DNA from: Prochlorococcus marinus
Lineage (GTDB): Bacteria > Cyanobacteriota > Cyanobacteriia > PCC-6307 > Cyanobiaceae
Assembly (NCBI RefSeq): GCF_001180265.1
Contig: NZ_CVSW01000006.1
Coordinates: 49,958-113,957 of the forward strand
Length of the DNA: 64,000 nt
Reading direction: 5' to 3'
Positions 49,969 to 60,476 of this stretch are shown one piece after another. Under the pieces are notes generated by a model. That model ran no database searches. It had not been told where the DNA came from and saw only the letters and a program-made list of their open reading frames with translations. The translations under genes and the position numbers were made by a program. Every line of letters begins with the position of its first letter. Position 1 is the stretch's first letter.

Positions 49969-51552
49969 TTATTTTCGCCAATCATCAATATTTATATTTG
50001 GGAAGACTTTATCCTCTTCCTCAATATCTTCAAGAAATCTTAAATTAATATGAGATTGATTTTTAATCATTTCAACCAATTTCCAGAACCTGAATAAGTG
50101 TCTTTCTATTCTCTCTTTTGCGAGCTCAGTTGTAGTTCCAGCTCTAAGAATAAAACTCCAATCAGAAGACTCAGAAAGAAGTAGTTCTCTTGCCGCTTGC
50201 TTGAAAAGCCGTGGGGATAAATCATTATTAAAATTTTCCAAGCACAAATTTACAAATGTTGAACCTGCCTTTGTGATTTCTGGAACTATCCATGCATTTG
50301 CATCATTAATCCAGTAATTATGGTAACCACCTTGCCCCCAGCTTGATGGCGATGGATCACAAATCTGAAGATTTGGTTTTTGCATTAAGAATTCTTTTAA
50401 ATTTGTAAGCTTAATTGAATATTTACTAGAGTTCTTCAGTATATTTTCAATAAAAAGAGGTCCCTCATACCACCAATGACCAAATAACTCTGCATCAAAT
50501 GGGGCAACCAATAAAGGCTTAAAGGAAGAGGATAAAGTTAATTTTTCTAGTTGTTTAGATCTCGCTAGAAGATAGGCATCAGAATGTTCTGCCGCCTTAT
50601 TTTTCGCTTCATTTTCAAGGTAAAACTCTTTTTTCCCTAAAGAAATGTTTTCATCTGTAATCTTATGAAATTTCAACCCCAAAGGTCTTTTTGTTGAAAT
50701 ACCTTTCTTTTGGAGCTTTGAGAGAGGTAATTCCCACCCCAAATCTTTATGAAATTCCCTATAGACTTTGTCACCCGGGAATCCATCTTTAGCAGACCAA
50801 ACAGGCAAGGTTGACTCACTATCTCTCCCGAAAAATGCCACTCCTTTTTTTGAGCATATTGGAGCATATACACCATAACGAGGCCTTGGTGTTGAGTTTA
50901 GAATCCCGTGTCCGTCTAAGATTGTATATCTAATTCCAGAATTAAATAGTATTTCATCTAAACCCTCATAATAAGCGCATTCAGGTAACCAAATGCCTAG
51001 AGGTTTTGTTTTAAAAATATTTTCATGGCTCCTAATGGCTGTATTAATTTGTCCTTTAATAGTTTCAGGATTCTCCCTTAGAATTGGTAAATATCCATGA
51101 GTGGCAGCACAAGTGAGAATATCCAAATTTCCAGAGTTATTTAATACCCTAAACTTCTCAATTAAATTTCCAGAACAATTTTGCCAATATAGGTATTTAT
51201 CATTAAGATTTTTCATTAAAAATGCAGAGGCATTTTTTTCTTCTAGTGGCAGTTCGTTTAGGAAATCATTCCTTGTTTGAAGCCAGCTTGGGAAAGTTTC
51301 TTGAATTTGTTTATTATTTAGAAGTGATAATAATGTTGGAGACAGACTAATAGTAAGTTTTGTATTTTCAGGATTTTCATTTTTGGAAGACTCTATTGAT
51401 TGAAGTAGTGGTATATAACATTCCAGAATCGCCTGAAATAACCAATCCTCTTCTAAGGAGTTTTTTTCATTTTTTCTGACATAAGGTAGATGAGCATGTA
51501 AAACTATCGCTAACTGACCTAAAACATTTTTTTGGGGGTATTGCCCATCCAT
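49969..51552 (-). CDS. GH57-family glycoside hydrolase/branching enzyme
   Basis: This 527-residue protein fits GH57 with a DUF1957 C-terminal part. Conserved motif 1 is VLHAHLPYVR, the nucleophile Glu191 lies in IWLPECAYYEG, the acid Asp353 in APFDAELFGHWWYEGP, and a later WGQGGYHNYWINDANAWI region is typical of the branching-enzyme subgroup. It would add alpha-1,6 branches to glycogen. Branching activity is likely but not certain, since many DUF1957 proteins are untested. Confidence 0.85.
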   Translation of the reverse strand: MDGQYPQKNVLGQLAIVLHAHLPYVRKNEKNSLEEDWLFQAILECYIPLLQSIESSKNENPENTKLTISLSPTLLSLLNNKQIQETFPSWLQTRNDFLNELPLEEKNASAFLMKNLNDKYLYWQNCSGNLIEKFRVLNNSGNLDILTCAATHGYLPILRENPETIKGQINTAIRSHENIFKTKPLGIWLPECAYYEGLDEILFNSGIRYTILDGHGILNSTPRPRYGVYAPICSKKGVAFFGRDSESTLPVWSAKDGFPGDKVYREFHKDLGWELPLSKLQKKGISTKRPLGLKFHKITDENISLGKKEFYLENEAKNKAAEHSDAYLLARSKQLEKLTLSSSFKPLLVAPFDAELFGHWWYEGPLFIENILKNSSKYSIKLTNLKEFLMQKPNLQICDPSPSSWGQGGYHNYWINDANAWIVPEITKAGSTFVNLCLENFNNDLSPRLFKQAARELLLSESSDWSFILRAGTTTELAKERIERHLFRFWKLVEMIKNQSHINLRFLEDIEEEDKVFPNINIDDWRK

Positions 51553-51781
51553 ACTTTTTATAATTTATGCCAGAAATTCTATAAAAAAATCAAACTTAAC
51601 CCTTTATATAAAAGTAAGCTTTGATCCTAAAAGAATACTTTAATAATTAAAGTATTTCATTTTTTTCTTCAGAATTTTAACCAATATTGTTTAAGTTATG
51701 AATTTGCAGCAAAGTTTTTTTGAAATCAATCTAGTCAATTTTTTTTAATTAGCTTAATATAAGATTAGATTATTCCATCTT

Positions 51782-53422
51782 ATGTCAAAAGATCCGGGAA
51801 GAATTTTGATATTTGATACAACTCTTCGAGATGGAGAGCAATCTCCTGGTGCAAGTTTAAATCTTGAAGAAAAACTTGCTATTGCTCATCAATTAGCAAG
51901 ATTAGGGGTAGATGTTATTGAGGCTGGTTTCCCTTTCGCAAGTCCGGGAGATTTTAAAGCTGTTAATAAAATTGCCAATGCCGTAGGAAAAGAACATGGG
52001 CCTACAATATGCGGTTTAGCTAGAGCGTCTAAAGGAGATATAAAAGCATGTCACGAAGCAGTAAGTCCAGCTCCCAAGAAAAGAATACATACTTTTATTG
52101 CGACAAGTGATATTCATCTTAAACATAAACTTAAAAAATCTAGAAAAGATGTTCTTCAAATAGTCCCAGAAATGGTTAATTATGCAAAATCTTTTGTAGA
52201 TGATATTGAGTTTTCATGTGAAGATGCCTCAAGGAGTGATCCTGATTTTTTATACGAAGTGATTCAACTAGCAATTTCTGCAGGAGCGACAACAATAAAC
52301 ATCCCCGATACTGTTGGATTTACAACTCCTAGTGAATTTGGCAAACTAATTGCCGATATAAACAAAAATGTTCCAAATATTGATGAGGCAGTAATCTCGG
52401 TTCATGGTCATAATGATTTGGGTTTAGCAGTAGCCAATTTTCTTGAAGCAGTAAAAAATGGAGCAAGGCAACTAGAATGTACTATCAATGGAATTGGAGA
52501 AAGAGCCGGGAATGCCTCGCTAGAAGAATTAGTCATGGCTCTGCATGTTAGGAAAAGTTTTTTTAATAGTTTTTTCAAAAGAAATCCAGATTCACCCACT
52601 CCTCTTACGGCTATAAGAACAGAAGAAATAACGAAAACCTCTAGACTTGTTTCCAACCTAACTGGAATGACGGTACAACCTAATAAAGCAATTGTAGGAG
52701 CTAACGCATTTGCACATGAATCAGGCATACATCAGGATGGGGTTTTAAAAAATAGACTAACCTACGAAATTATCGATGCAAAAACTGTTGGTTTGAGTGA
52801 CAACAAAATATCTTTGGGGAAACTTAGTGGAAGAAGTGCAGTTAGAGCAAGATTAGAAGAGATGGGATATGATTTGAGTCGAGAAGATTTAAATGATGCT
52901 TTTGCCCGTTTTAAGGATTTAGCTGACAGAAAAAGAGAAATTACTGATAGAGACTTAGAAGCAATTGTTAGTGAACAAGTTCAGCTTCCAGAAGCTAAAT
53001 TTCAATTAAGTCTTGTACAAGTAAGTTGCGGTAATGAATCTAAACCTACCGCCACCATTACGCTTTTAAACACAGAAGATAATACAGAGGATACTGCAGT
53101 ATCGATAGGGACTGGACCCGTTGATGCTGTATGCGAGGCTTTAAATAAGTTAGCTAAAGTTCCCAATGAATTAATTGAATTTTCTGTTAAGTCCGTAACA
53201 GAAGGAATTGATGCTTTGGGCGAAGTAACAATAAGAATAAGAAGGGATAATAAAATATATTCTGGTCATTCTGCTGATACGGATGTTGTAGTTGCTGCAG
53301 CGAATGCTTACGTTAATGCCTTAAATAGGCTTGTATTTTCTGAGAAAAAAAATTCAATTCATCCACAATTTGATAACTTAGAAAATTCTGATAACACATT
53401 TATATCTAACTCTGCAAATTAA
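51782..53422 (+). CDS. leuA: 2-isopropylmalate synthase
   Basis: LeuA joins acetyl-CoA and 2-ketoisovalerate in the first leucine step. The 546 residues show [14 protein letters not shown] (14-27), [19 protein letters not shown] with metal His residues, [17 protein letters not shown] and the C-terminal allosteric domain with leucine feedback. The [11 protein letters not shown] segment is conserved. Length and order are standard. It has its own AT-rich leader of over 200 bases after the divergent GH57 gene. Confidence 0.96.
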   Translation: MSKDPGRILIFDTTLRDGEQSPGASLNLEEKLAIAHQLARLGVDVIEAGFPFASPGDFKAVNKIANAVGKEHGPTICGLARASKGDIKACHEAVSPAPKKRIHTFIATSDIHLKHKLKKSRKDVLQIVPEMVNYAKSFVDDIEFSCEDASRSDPDFLYEVIQLAISAGATTINIPDTVGFTTPSEFGKLIADINKNVPNIDEAVISVHGHNDLGLAVANFLEAVKNGARQLECTINGIGERAGNASLEELVMALHVRKSFFNSFFKRNPDSPTPLTAIRTEEITKTSRLVSNLTGMTVQPNKAIVGANAFAHESGIHQDGVLKNRLTYEIIDAKTVGLSDNKISLGKLSGRSAVRARLEEMGYDLSREDLNDAFARFKDLADRKREITDRDLEAIVSEQVQLPEAKFQLSLVQVSCGNESKPTATITLLNTEDNTEDTAVSIGTGPVDAVCEALNKLAKVPNELIEFSVKSVTEGIDALGEVTIRIRRDNKIYSGHSADTDVVVAAANAYVNALNRLVFSEKKNSIHPQFDNLENSDNTFISNSAN

Positions 53423-53503
53423 ATTATTTCTTAGGATTATTAAGTAGCTTTAAAAATAGTCTCTTAATACTGTAGATTGATTTGATAGTTAAAGCAGTAA
53501 ATA

Positions 53504-53896
53504 ATGAGAGAAAGGTTATTAGGATATTGGGCACTTTCGTGGGTTGGCTTAATAGGCAACATTATTGCACTTCCAATAATCGCATTAATAATAAGTTATG
53601 GACCTCCACTAAAAGTTGCGAATGTAACACTTGCAATAAGTCTTGGATGGCCTGCCGCGATTGTTGGAATAGTTTCTTCAGCAGCCCTTTTAGCAGAGAG
53701 AAAATGGGGAGTAACTTTAACTTTAGTATCGTTATCAATGATAATTTCTGGTATGGGTCCTTATTCTGTGGTAAGGCTAATAACTCTTAAAGACATTTTT
53801 GGTATTGGAGGGTTTACTCTTTTAACAACATTATTGAGCACTTTAGCTCTTTTATATTGGTGTAATCCAAAACATCGAAGAAGTATAAGACTATAA
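53504..53896 (+). CDS. Four-span membrane protein
   Basis: This 130-residue protein has four hydrophobic segments: YWALSWVGLIGNIIALPIIALII, VTLAISLGWPAAIVGIVSSAALL, VTLTLVSLSMIISGMG and FGIGGFTLLTTLLSTLALLYW. Short basic loops (AERKWG) separate them. A second open frame (53482-53790) covers the same DNA, but its product is not protein-like. It ends eight bases before the HD-domain gene, tail to tail. Function unknown. Confidence 0.65.
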   Translation: MRERLLGYWALSWVGLIGNIIALPIIALIISYGPPLKVANVTLAISLGWPAAIVGIVSSAALLAERKWGVTLTLVSLSMIISGMGPYSVVRLITLKDIFGIGGFTLLTTLLSTLALLYWCNPKHRRSIRL

Positions 53897-53904
53897 ATTG
53901 AAAA

Positions 53905-55377
53905 TCAAGAAAAAGTATTATTCTTACTTGTTGGATACTGAATTCTTCTATGTCTAATTCTTTTCCATACATTCAGGAAAGCCCTTTTTATTAAAAAAAT
54001 TTCTCCCTTCGATAAATCACTATCATCTAATTGGCCATCTTTTTGACGTGAATAAATTATTTTTGATATTGTTTCCAGAGCTTCGTTATCAGATGCATTA
54101 ATATGCATAGCTCTTAGTGCAGCTTCACAGCCATCTGCAAGCATTAAAATAGCTGTTTCTTTTGACTGAGGTACAGGACCTTTATACCTAAAGTCATTTT
54201 CATTAATTTCTAGATTTTTTTCTTTAGCTTTATGATAAAAATAACCCATTTTTAGAGTACCCTGATGTTCTGGGATAAAATTGGCTATTAGCTTAGGAAG
54301 TCTATTTTTTCTTGCATATTTTAAACCTTCATCAACATGCGCCTGTAATACCTCTGCACTTTTAAAAGGATCATCTATTTCGTCATGTGGATTTTTTGAA
54401 CCATCCTGATTTTCGATAAACCAATTAGGTGCATGTAACTTACCGACATCATGATATAACGCGCCAGTTTTAATTAGATCAATATCACCACCAATCATTC
54501 TTGTTGCCTCCTCTGCTAAACCACATATAAGTAAAGTATGTTCAAAAGTACCTGGAGCTTCAAGAGACAATCTTCTAATTAGAGGTTTCTCTTTATCAGC
54601 CAATTCGAGTAATCTCGCTTTTGTTAATAATCCAAATGTCGATTCAAAAAAAGGAATAAACAAAATAGTAAAAAGCATTACTATTGCCAACAGCAAGGAA
54701 TCAGAAAATATATCCCCGTTAGCCAAAACAAATTCTCGATTGTCAAAAAGAGGTTTACTATCTTTACCTATCAATACCCATTGACTCAAGAACGATCCTA
54801 TCGGGACAAAAATTGATAGTTGAAGTAACTGAGCTCTACTTCTTATTCTTCCCCCAAGAAGAGATACTACTGAAGCGCAAACTAATAAAATAAAAAATAA
54901 ATTATTATTTATGGAAACTGCAGGGTCTGGCCAACTAAAGCTTGCTATTGATACCCAAGCTAAAGCTGTTATGCTTCCCATTCCTTGAGATATTATTAAC
55001 GCAGGTGGTATTATCATCGATAATGGACTTATTGTTGAAGCTAAGGCTAATTTCGAGGCTTGTACTGCCAAAAGAAGAAAAATAATCAAGATTATCTGTC
55101 TTGAAGAAATAGTAGGATTCTCTTTTTTTGAGACTAATATCAAAATTCCAGAACTAATAAGTATTTCAATAAAGGTCAAAAGCCAAGAAAAAATATCTGT
55201 AATACTTAAAGGCGAAATAAGAAGTAGTTTATAAGATGAAATTATTGAAATTAAAATGCATACTAAAAGAATTATGAGATTATCTATTCTTGAAATTTTG
55301 ATTGGTTGTTTTACCGGGACTTGACTTCTCCTCCATAGATAAAACAATTTTTTTAAAGTAGTTGTGATGTTTTGCAC
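53905..55377 (-). CDS. 7TM-HD family phosphohydrolase
   Basis: This 490-residue protein has about seven membrane spans in its first two-thirds and an HD domain at the end. The HD core reads HTLLICGLAEEAT, GALYHDVGKLHAPNWF (metal His-Asp) and FIPEHQGTLKMGYFYHKA, then ADGCEAALRAM. This plan is the 7TM-HD (YqfF/PgpH) type, which in other bacteria degrades cyclic di-AMP. The usual extracellular 7TMR-HDED domain seems absent, making this a short form. The start is GTG. Substrate unproven. Confidence 0.8.
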   Translation of the reverse strand: MQNITTTLKKLFYLWRRSQVPVKQPIKISRIDNLIILLVCILISIISSYKLLLISPLSITDIFSWLLTFIEILISSGILILVSKKENPTISSRQIILIIFLLLAVQASKLALASTISPLSMIIPPALIISQGMGSITALAWVSIASFSWPDPAVSINNNLFFILLVCASVVSLLGGRIRSRAQLLQLSIFVPIGSFLSQWVLIGKDSKPLFDNREFVLANGDIFSDSLLLAIVMLFTILFIPFFESTFGLLTKARLLELADKEKPLIRRLSLEAPGTFEHTLLICGLAEEATRMIGGDIDLIKTGALYHDVGKLHAPNWFIENQDGSKNPHDEIDDPFKSAEVLQAHVDEGLKYARKNRLPKLIANFIPEHQGTLKMGYFYHKAKEKNLEINENDFRYKGPVPQSKETAILMLADGCEAALRAMHINASDNEALETISKIIYSRQKDGQLDDSDLSKGEIFLIKRAFLNVWKRIRHRRIQYPTSKNNTFS

Positions 55378-55451
55378 AGAATATAAATAAATCTATTTGA
55401 ATAATTTAAAATTATAGGCATGCTAGATGTAAAAAGGAGATGTTTTTCTAA

Positions 55452-56348
55452 ATGTCATTAAAATTAGATGGTAAAAAATTATCTCTTGAAATTGAAGGTA
55501 GATTAAATGAGTATATATCTAGTAATAAAAAAATTGCGAAAAGAGCTCCTGGTTTAGCTGTAATAAGAATCGGTGAAGATCCTGCAAGTGGTGTTTACGT
55601 TAATAATAAGGAAAAAGCATGTTCAAGGATTGGAATAAAGAGCTTTATCTTTCATCTTAAAGATAGTGTAGAGCAAAAAGAAGTCGAACAATTAATAATC
55701 AAACTTAATTCTGATAAGGATATTGATGGAATGTTGCTACAACTGCCCATCCCAAAAAAGTTTGACGAGCAAAAACTGATCAGCAATATTAATCCAAGCA
55801 AAGATGTAGATGGATTAAATGAGATAAACATCGGGAAATTAGTAAAAAATGAGCCTGCAATGAGATCTTGTACACCAGCAGGAATTATTAATTTGTTGAG
55901 ATCCCAAAATATTACAGTTGAAGGTAAGAAAATTGTTGTTATTGGAAGAAGTTTGCTTGTTGGGAAACCCCTATCGCTTATGTTGTTGAATCTAAATGGT
56001 ACGGTAACAATGACTCATTCAAAAACTTTAAATTTGAATAAAGTCTGTAGAGAGGCGGACATATTAATTGCGGCTGCAGGAAAACCCAATCTAGTAGATT
56101 CGAGTTTTGTGAAAGAAGGTGCAGTAATTATTGATGTTGGAATCCATAGATTAAAAAGTTTGGATAAAAATCAAACCAGATTATGTGGCGATGTATTATT
56201 AGAAGATGTCATTTCTAAAGTATTTGCTTACACTCCTGTACCAGGAGGTGTTGGACCAATGACAGTAACAATGTTACTAGTAAATACTATTTTTAGTTGG
56301 CAAAAACAATTTGGCTTATCATCAGATCTTAATGACCTTTTGCCATAA
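55452..56348 (+). CDS. folD: Bifunctional methylenetetrahydrofolate dehydrogenase/cyclohydrolase
   Basis: FolD interconverts methylene-, methenyl- and formyl-THF. The 298 residues show [17 protein letters not shown] (catalytic Tyr and Lys of the YVxxKxxxC type), [26 protein letters not shown] and a NADP fold, [17 protein letters not shown]. The closing [15 protein letters not shown] is diagnostic. A clear AAGGAGA site precedes the ATG. It leads folD-crtE-DUF212. Confidence 0.96.
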   Translation: MSLKLDGKKLSLEIEGRLNEYISSNKKIAKRAPGLAVIRIGEDPASGVYVNNKEKACSRIGIKSFIFHLKDSVEQKEVEQLIIKLNSDKDIDGMLLQLPIPKKFDEQKLISNINPSKDVDGLNEINIGKLVKNEPAMRSCTPAGIINLLRSQNITVEGKKIVVIGRSLLVGKPLSLMLLNLNGTVTMTHSKTLNLNKVCREADILIAAAGKPNLVDSSFVKEGAVIIDVGIHRLKSLDKNQTRLCGDVLLEDVISKVFAYTPVPGGVGPMTVTMLLVNTIFSWQKQFGLSSDLNDLLP

Positions 56349-56385
56349 ACTCAACGATGAAAAAATTTTTTACTAAAGGTATAAA

Positions 56386-57288
56386 ATGACTGAAGTTATA
56401 AATAGTATTTCTGATTTTGAAAAATATCTTAAAAACACAAAAAAGGTTGTAGAGGAAGCACTTGACTTTTCCTTGGGCCCTGAGAGTCCAGAAATATTAA
56501 GAGAATCAATGAGATATTCCCTTTTAGCTGGAGGCAAAAGAATACGTCCTATTTTATGTTTAGCATCCTGCTCACTGGCTGGAGGGGACCCCTCTCTTGC
56601 TGTTCCTACTGCAGTTGCTATAGAAATGATCCATACAATGTCCTTGATTCATGATGATCTGCCCGCTATGGATAATGATGACTTAAGGAGAGGTAGGCCA
56701 ACTAACCATAAAGTATATGGAGATGCAATAGCTATTCTTGCAGGCGATGCTTTATTAACAAGGGCCTTCGAAATGGTCTCTTTAAGAAGCCCAGGAGTTG
56801 ATCCAACTAGATTATTAAATGTAATTGGAGAATTATCACTGGTTGCAGGTGCCCCAGGACTAGTCGGGGGACAAGTTGTTGATTTAGAGTGCGAAGGCAA
56901 AGAAGTCGACCTCGAAACTCTCGAATATATTCATCTTCATAAGACTGGGGCTTTATTAAAAGCTTGCGTAAGAACAGGCGCGATGATCGCAGGTGCTAAC
57001 GAAAAACTATTACAAGCTCTAACAACATATGCAGAGGGAATTGGTTTAGCCTTTCAAATAATAGATGATATTCTTGATTTAACTTCCAGCAGTGAAATGC
57101 TTGGTAAAACTGCCGGCAAAGATCTTTTAGCTGACAAGACTACTTACCCTAAACTTCTTGGAATGGAGGAGTCAAAGAAAAGGGCATTTGAGTTAGTTGA
57201 AAAAGCAAAAAAAGCAATTGAACCATGGGGTTCTGATGCAAAATATTTAATATCATTAGCCGACTTTATTACCAATAGAGACAGATAA
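56386..57288 (+). CDS. crtE: Geranylgeranyl diphosphate synthase
   Basis: This 300-residue prenyltransferase makes GGPP for carotenoids, the phytyl tail and quinones. The first Asp-rich motif is [16 protein letters not shown], and the second is [13 protein letters not shown] near residue 222. [11 protein letters not shown] and [15 protein letters not shown] are conserved. It is of the CrtE/IspA type; product length cannot be confirmed by eye. It starts 37 bases after folD. Confidence 0.92.
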   Translation: MTEVINSISDFEKYLKNTKKVVEEALDFSLGPESPEILRESMRYSLLAGGKRIRPILCLASCSLAGGDPSLAVPTAVAIEMIHTMSLIHDDLPAMDNDDLRRGRPTNHKVYGDAIAILAGDALLTRAFEMVSLRSPGVDPTRLLNVIGELSLVAGAPGLVGGQVVDLECEGKEVDLETLEYIHLHKTGALLKACVRTGAMIAGANEKLLQALTTYAEGIGLAFQIIDDILDLTSSSEMLGKTAGKDLLADKTTYPKLLGMEESKKRAFELVEKAKKAIEPWGSDAKYLISLADFITNRDR

Positions 57289-57301
57289 ATAGTTTTGATT
57301 T

Positions 57302-57781
57302 ATGTCTGAGTTTTTTGTCTTTTTTAATAATTCAGTTTTTTTCTGGAGCTTATTATCATGTTTATTAGCTCAATTTTTTAAAGTTGTATTCAATTTCTTT
57401 TCAACTGGAGAGATCAGATTTGGAATTATGTTCGAGACGGGTGGTATGCCTTCAAGTCATTCGGCCTTAATAACTGGGGCTGCATCTGGTGTAGGTTATG
57501 AATTGGGATTTGATAGCTCAATATTCGCATTATCAGTCGCTGTAGCACTTATAGTTATGTATGACGCTAGTGGTGTTCGAAGATCGGCTGGAATTCAAGC
57601 TGCAGAAATCAATAAACTATCAAAAAAACTAGACCCTAAATCTGAATTGTTTTTAAAAGAAACTCTGGGCCATACAAAAATTGAGGTCATGGTAGGAAGT
57701 TTTTTAGGACCATTAATTACTTTGCCTGGAATGTTTTTTTTAGGTTCTCCTCTCAAAATATTTGATTTGATAATAAATTAA
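57302..57781 (+). CDS. DUF212 / divergent PAP2-family membrane protein
   Basis: This 159-residue protein has the DUF212 signature ETGGMPSSHSALITGAASGVG at about 42-62, which keeps the SxxxH of acid phosphatase-type (PAP2) enzymes, then IVMYDASGVRRSAGIQAAEIN and KETLGHTKIEVMVGSFLG. It has about three to four spans. In cyanobacteria it is often beside crtE, as here (13-base gap), suggesting a role in isoprenoid phosphate handling, which is inferred. The stop overlaps cobB's by four bases. Confidence 0.85.
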   Translation: MSEFFVFFNNSVFFWSLLSCLLAQFFKVVFNFFSTGEIRFGIMFETGGMPSSHSALITGAASGVGYELGFDSSIFALSVAVALIVMYDASGVRRSAGIQAAEINKLSKKLDPKSELFLKETLGHTKIEVMVGSFLGPLITLPGMFFLGSPLKIFDLIIN

Positions 57782-59169
57782 GTTTCCTTTGAAAAACTAA
57801 TTTGGGTAGCATTTATAAAGTTTCTTGCTACTTCTGGAGAACTTGGAAAATGTAAGTGAATCCAACTTGCATGTAACTTTTCATCAAAATAGCCTTCATT
57901 TTTGTATTCAGTTTCCCAAGATTTAATTTTCCATGGGGAAGAAAGTTTCTTCTGATGCTCAGCTTTTCTGAAATCAAGTTCAGAAAAATTATTTTCAATT
58001 TCCCAATAATGAAATTCATGTCCTCTAACTAATTGATTTTGTTTAATGATCGGAGTATCTTTCAAACCCTTAATGTATCTATAACCAACTGTAAGTTTAC
58101 TTTTTTTTGATCTAAAAGGCAGAATGCCACTCATCTTATGATTATTACCATTTTCATCTTTTATAAAGTCTCCTAAAATCATCATCCCTCCGCACTCTGC
58201 ATATATAAATCTATTTTTACGGAATTCTCTTAACGAATTTAAGCTTTTTATAGAGTTACTTATATGATCAGCATATTTTTCAGGGAACCCTCCAGGAATA
58301 ATTAGAGAAGAAGCCTCATTTGGTATTTCTTCATCATCATAAATACTCCATGAAATCAATGGTATTCCTATTTCACCCAAAAACTCTTTAGTTTCAGGAT
58401 ATTGAAAATGAAAGATTTTATCTTCTGCAATTGCGATAGGTTTACTTTTATCTATTTTTAAATCTTCAAAACTAAGAGAATTAAATATTTTCTTTTGAGG
58501 AGATTTCAGAAATTTAATAAGAGAAAATACATCAAGATTCCTTTCGGCGAAATTTGCAAAATATTCAACATCAATTTCTTTACCCTTATCCAATGGAGAT
58601 ATCAAGCCTAAATTAGCTTTGTTTAAAGTTATTTTTGAATCAGATGGTAAAAAACCAAAAATTTTGATATCTTCATTTTTAAAAACTTCTTCGATTAATT
58701 TTTTATGTCTATCTGAATTAACATTGTTAAATATAATTCCCGCAATTGACAACTCCTTATCAAAATATCTAAAACCTCGAAAATTTGCCAAAAGAGAGGC
58801 TACTTGACCTCTAGCATTAACAATAAAAATTACTGGAGCATTTAGAATTTTAGAGATATTTGCGGTGCTTGAATAGGTTGTTGAACCTAATCCATCAAAT
58901 AGACCCATTGCTCCTTCAATTAATGAGAATTCATATTTCAAAGAATGTTTAAAAAAACTTTCTTGAACCCATTCCTCACCACTTAAAAAAATATCTAAAT
59001 TTCTACAAAAAGGTTGGCCAATTGAACTTAGTTGTTGTTGATCGAGATAATCTGGGCCAACCTTGAAAGTTTGTATCTTTATACCTTTTGAGAATGCCCA
59101 ACAAGATATCAAAAGTGCTAATGTAGTTTTTCCACTATCAGTTGAAGGAGAAGATATTACACAAGACAT
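57778..59169 (-). CDS. cobB: Cobyrinic acid a,c-diamide synthase
   Basis: CobB amidates cobyrinic acid in cobalamin synthesis. The 463 residues begin with a Walker A-like SSPSTDSGKTTLALLI, followed by QTFKVGPDYLDQQQLS and the glutaminase-like C-terminal part with YAECGGMMILGD (nucleophile Cys). RGHEFHYWEIE and LHASWIHLHFPSSPEVA close it. The start is ATG at 59167-59169, three bases after the stop of opcA. The organism therefore makes its own B12-type cofactor. Confidence 0.93.
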   Translation of the reverse strand: MSCVISSPSTDSGKTTLALLISCWAFSKGIKIQTFKVGPDYLDQQQLSSIGQPFCRNLDIFLSGEEWVQESFFKHSLKYEFSLIEGAMGLFDGLGSTTYSSTANISKILNAPVIFIVNARGQVASLLANFRGFRYFDKELSIAGIIFNNVNSDRHKKLIEEVFKNEDIKIFGFLPSDSKITLNKANLGLISPLDKGKEIDVEYFANFAERNLDVFSLIKFLKSPQKKIFNSLSFEDLKIDKSKPIAIAEDKIFHFQYPETKEFLGEIGIPLISWSIYDDEEIPNEASSLIIPGGFPEKYADHISNSIKSLNSLREFRKNRFIYAECGGMMILGDFIKDENGNNHKMSGILPFRSKKSKLTVGYRYIKGLKDTPIIKQNQLVRGHEFHYWEIENNFSELDFRKAEHQKKLSSPWKIKSWETEYKNEGYFDEKLHASWIHLHFPSSPEVARNFINATQISFSKET

Positions 59170-59172
59170 TTA

Positions 59173-60474
59173 TTAGTCATGAAAACCATTAAAAATTTGA
59201 AGAGCTATTTCAATAGCATTTTTAAATAGAGGACTTGTATTACCTCTACTACTTCCTAATAATTTACTAACATCATACTCTGATGTAGAAAACGAATTTG
59301 GAACAACTTGTTCTATTAATTCCATGTTAGCCATTCCTCCTGCTTCGAGTCTCATACATTCAACTGATTCACAGCCAAGTATTACACATGTGTTATTCTC
59401 TTGAACCTCACTAATTTTTGAAATCAACCTCAATCCAATAACTTGTCCTAAATGAATACTTGGATTTCCCAAAGAAAAGGGATTAATTATTGCAGAAATT
59501 ATTTCGCCATTAATTCTTTCAAACTCTATTTTTATTGATTCTTTATCCTTTTCAACTCTTAGAAAAGACCAACCAAGTTTATCGCTAATCCATGAGATCA
59601 AAAACAAAGCTTGAATCATATGATCTCCTGCAATATCAATATCAATATCAGTAATGTGATCTAAAATTGGCCTTCTCGAAGGCGGATCAAAAATCATTGC
59701 CAATGATTCCCTCCAATTTTTCAACCTAACCCAATTCAAATCATTAATAGCTTTACTTGAATTATTTAGTTGATCTAAAACTTTTAAACATCTGTCAGGA
59801 GATCCAAGAGCAGAGTCAATTATTAACCTTAGACCATATTTAGTAAAATATTCGAAAATTTCAGGCGATTCATCTAAGCTTCCATTCCACCATAACCAAG
59901 AAGGTAATTCATCAATACATAATTCATCAATTATTTTTAATCCTTTATTAGATATTGAGGTTGAGTCCCCCCTAATAACAACTAAATCCCCACATATTGG
60001 TTGCGTAGCAGGAGCATCACTTAATGGACAGTAAGCGGATACAAAAGTTTTGATATCTGAATTTTTATTTAACGTTGGCGCTAGAGTTATTAATCTTCTT
60101 GGGTTTAATGTACTTATCGATGATTCAAAAAATTGTCCTCTAAAGTCTTCAAAGTCTTTATAAGATAAATTTTCCTTCAACATATTCAACAATTCTTCAC
60201 TATTAAGGGAAGTGGTGAGAGGAAGTCCTTGATCTAATATAAATTTTTTAGCAACTTCAATTATCTCTGGAGTTAAATTTCCAGTAATTGGTCCATTTAC
60301 TAATCCTTTTTGAACCAAACATTGTTCTAGCCAAGAAGGCTGCCAGACCATTAATGTAAAAGTATTAGCTCCACTATTATCTTTATCTTCTGAAATCCAT
60401 AATTTTTTAAGGTAATTAGAGATTTCTTGAAAAGGCAACTCTAATGGGGTCTGGAGTGTTAGTTGAGGTTTCAT
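59173..60474 (-). CDS. opcA: Glucose-6-phosphate dehydrogenase assembly protein OpcA
   Basis: This 433-residue protein is OpcA, an activator of Zwf in cyanobacteria. The N-terminal SWISEDKDNSGANTFTLMVWQP-type region, YCPLSDAPATQPICGDLVVIRGD, and SWLWWNGSLDESPEIFEYF are typical. It works in the cytosol and links G6PDH activity to redox state. It lies two bases after zwf and three before cobB, so the three form one unit. Confidence 0.9.
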   Translation of the reverse strand: MKPQLTLQTPLELPFQEISNYLKKLWISEDKDNSGANTFTLMVWQPSWLEQCLVQKGLVNGPITGNLTPEIIEVAKKFILDQGLPLTTSLNSEELLNMLKENLSYKDFEDFRGQFFESSISTLNPRRLITLAPTLNKNSDIKTFVSAYCPLSDAPATQPICGDLVVIRGDSTSISNKGLKIIDELCIDELPSWLWWNGSLDESPEIFEYFTKYGLRLIIDSALGSPDRCLKVLDQLNNSSKAINDLNWVRLKNWRESLAMIFDPPSRRPILDHITDIDIDIAGDHMIQALFLISWISDKLGWSFLRVEKDKESIKIEFERINGEIISAIINPFSLGNPSIHLGQVIGLRLISKISEVQENNTCVILGCESVECMRLEAGGMANMELIEQVVPNSFSTSEYDVSKLLGSSRGNTSPLFKNAIEIALQIFNGFHD

Positions 60475-60476
60475 TT

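Noticed and set aside
53482..53790. Alternative plus-strand frame inside the four-span gene
   Set aside because: The product is rich in Cys/Asn/Trp without membrane pattern, while the 53504 frame gives four clean spans.
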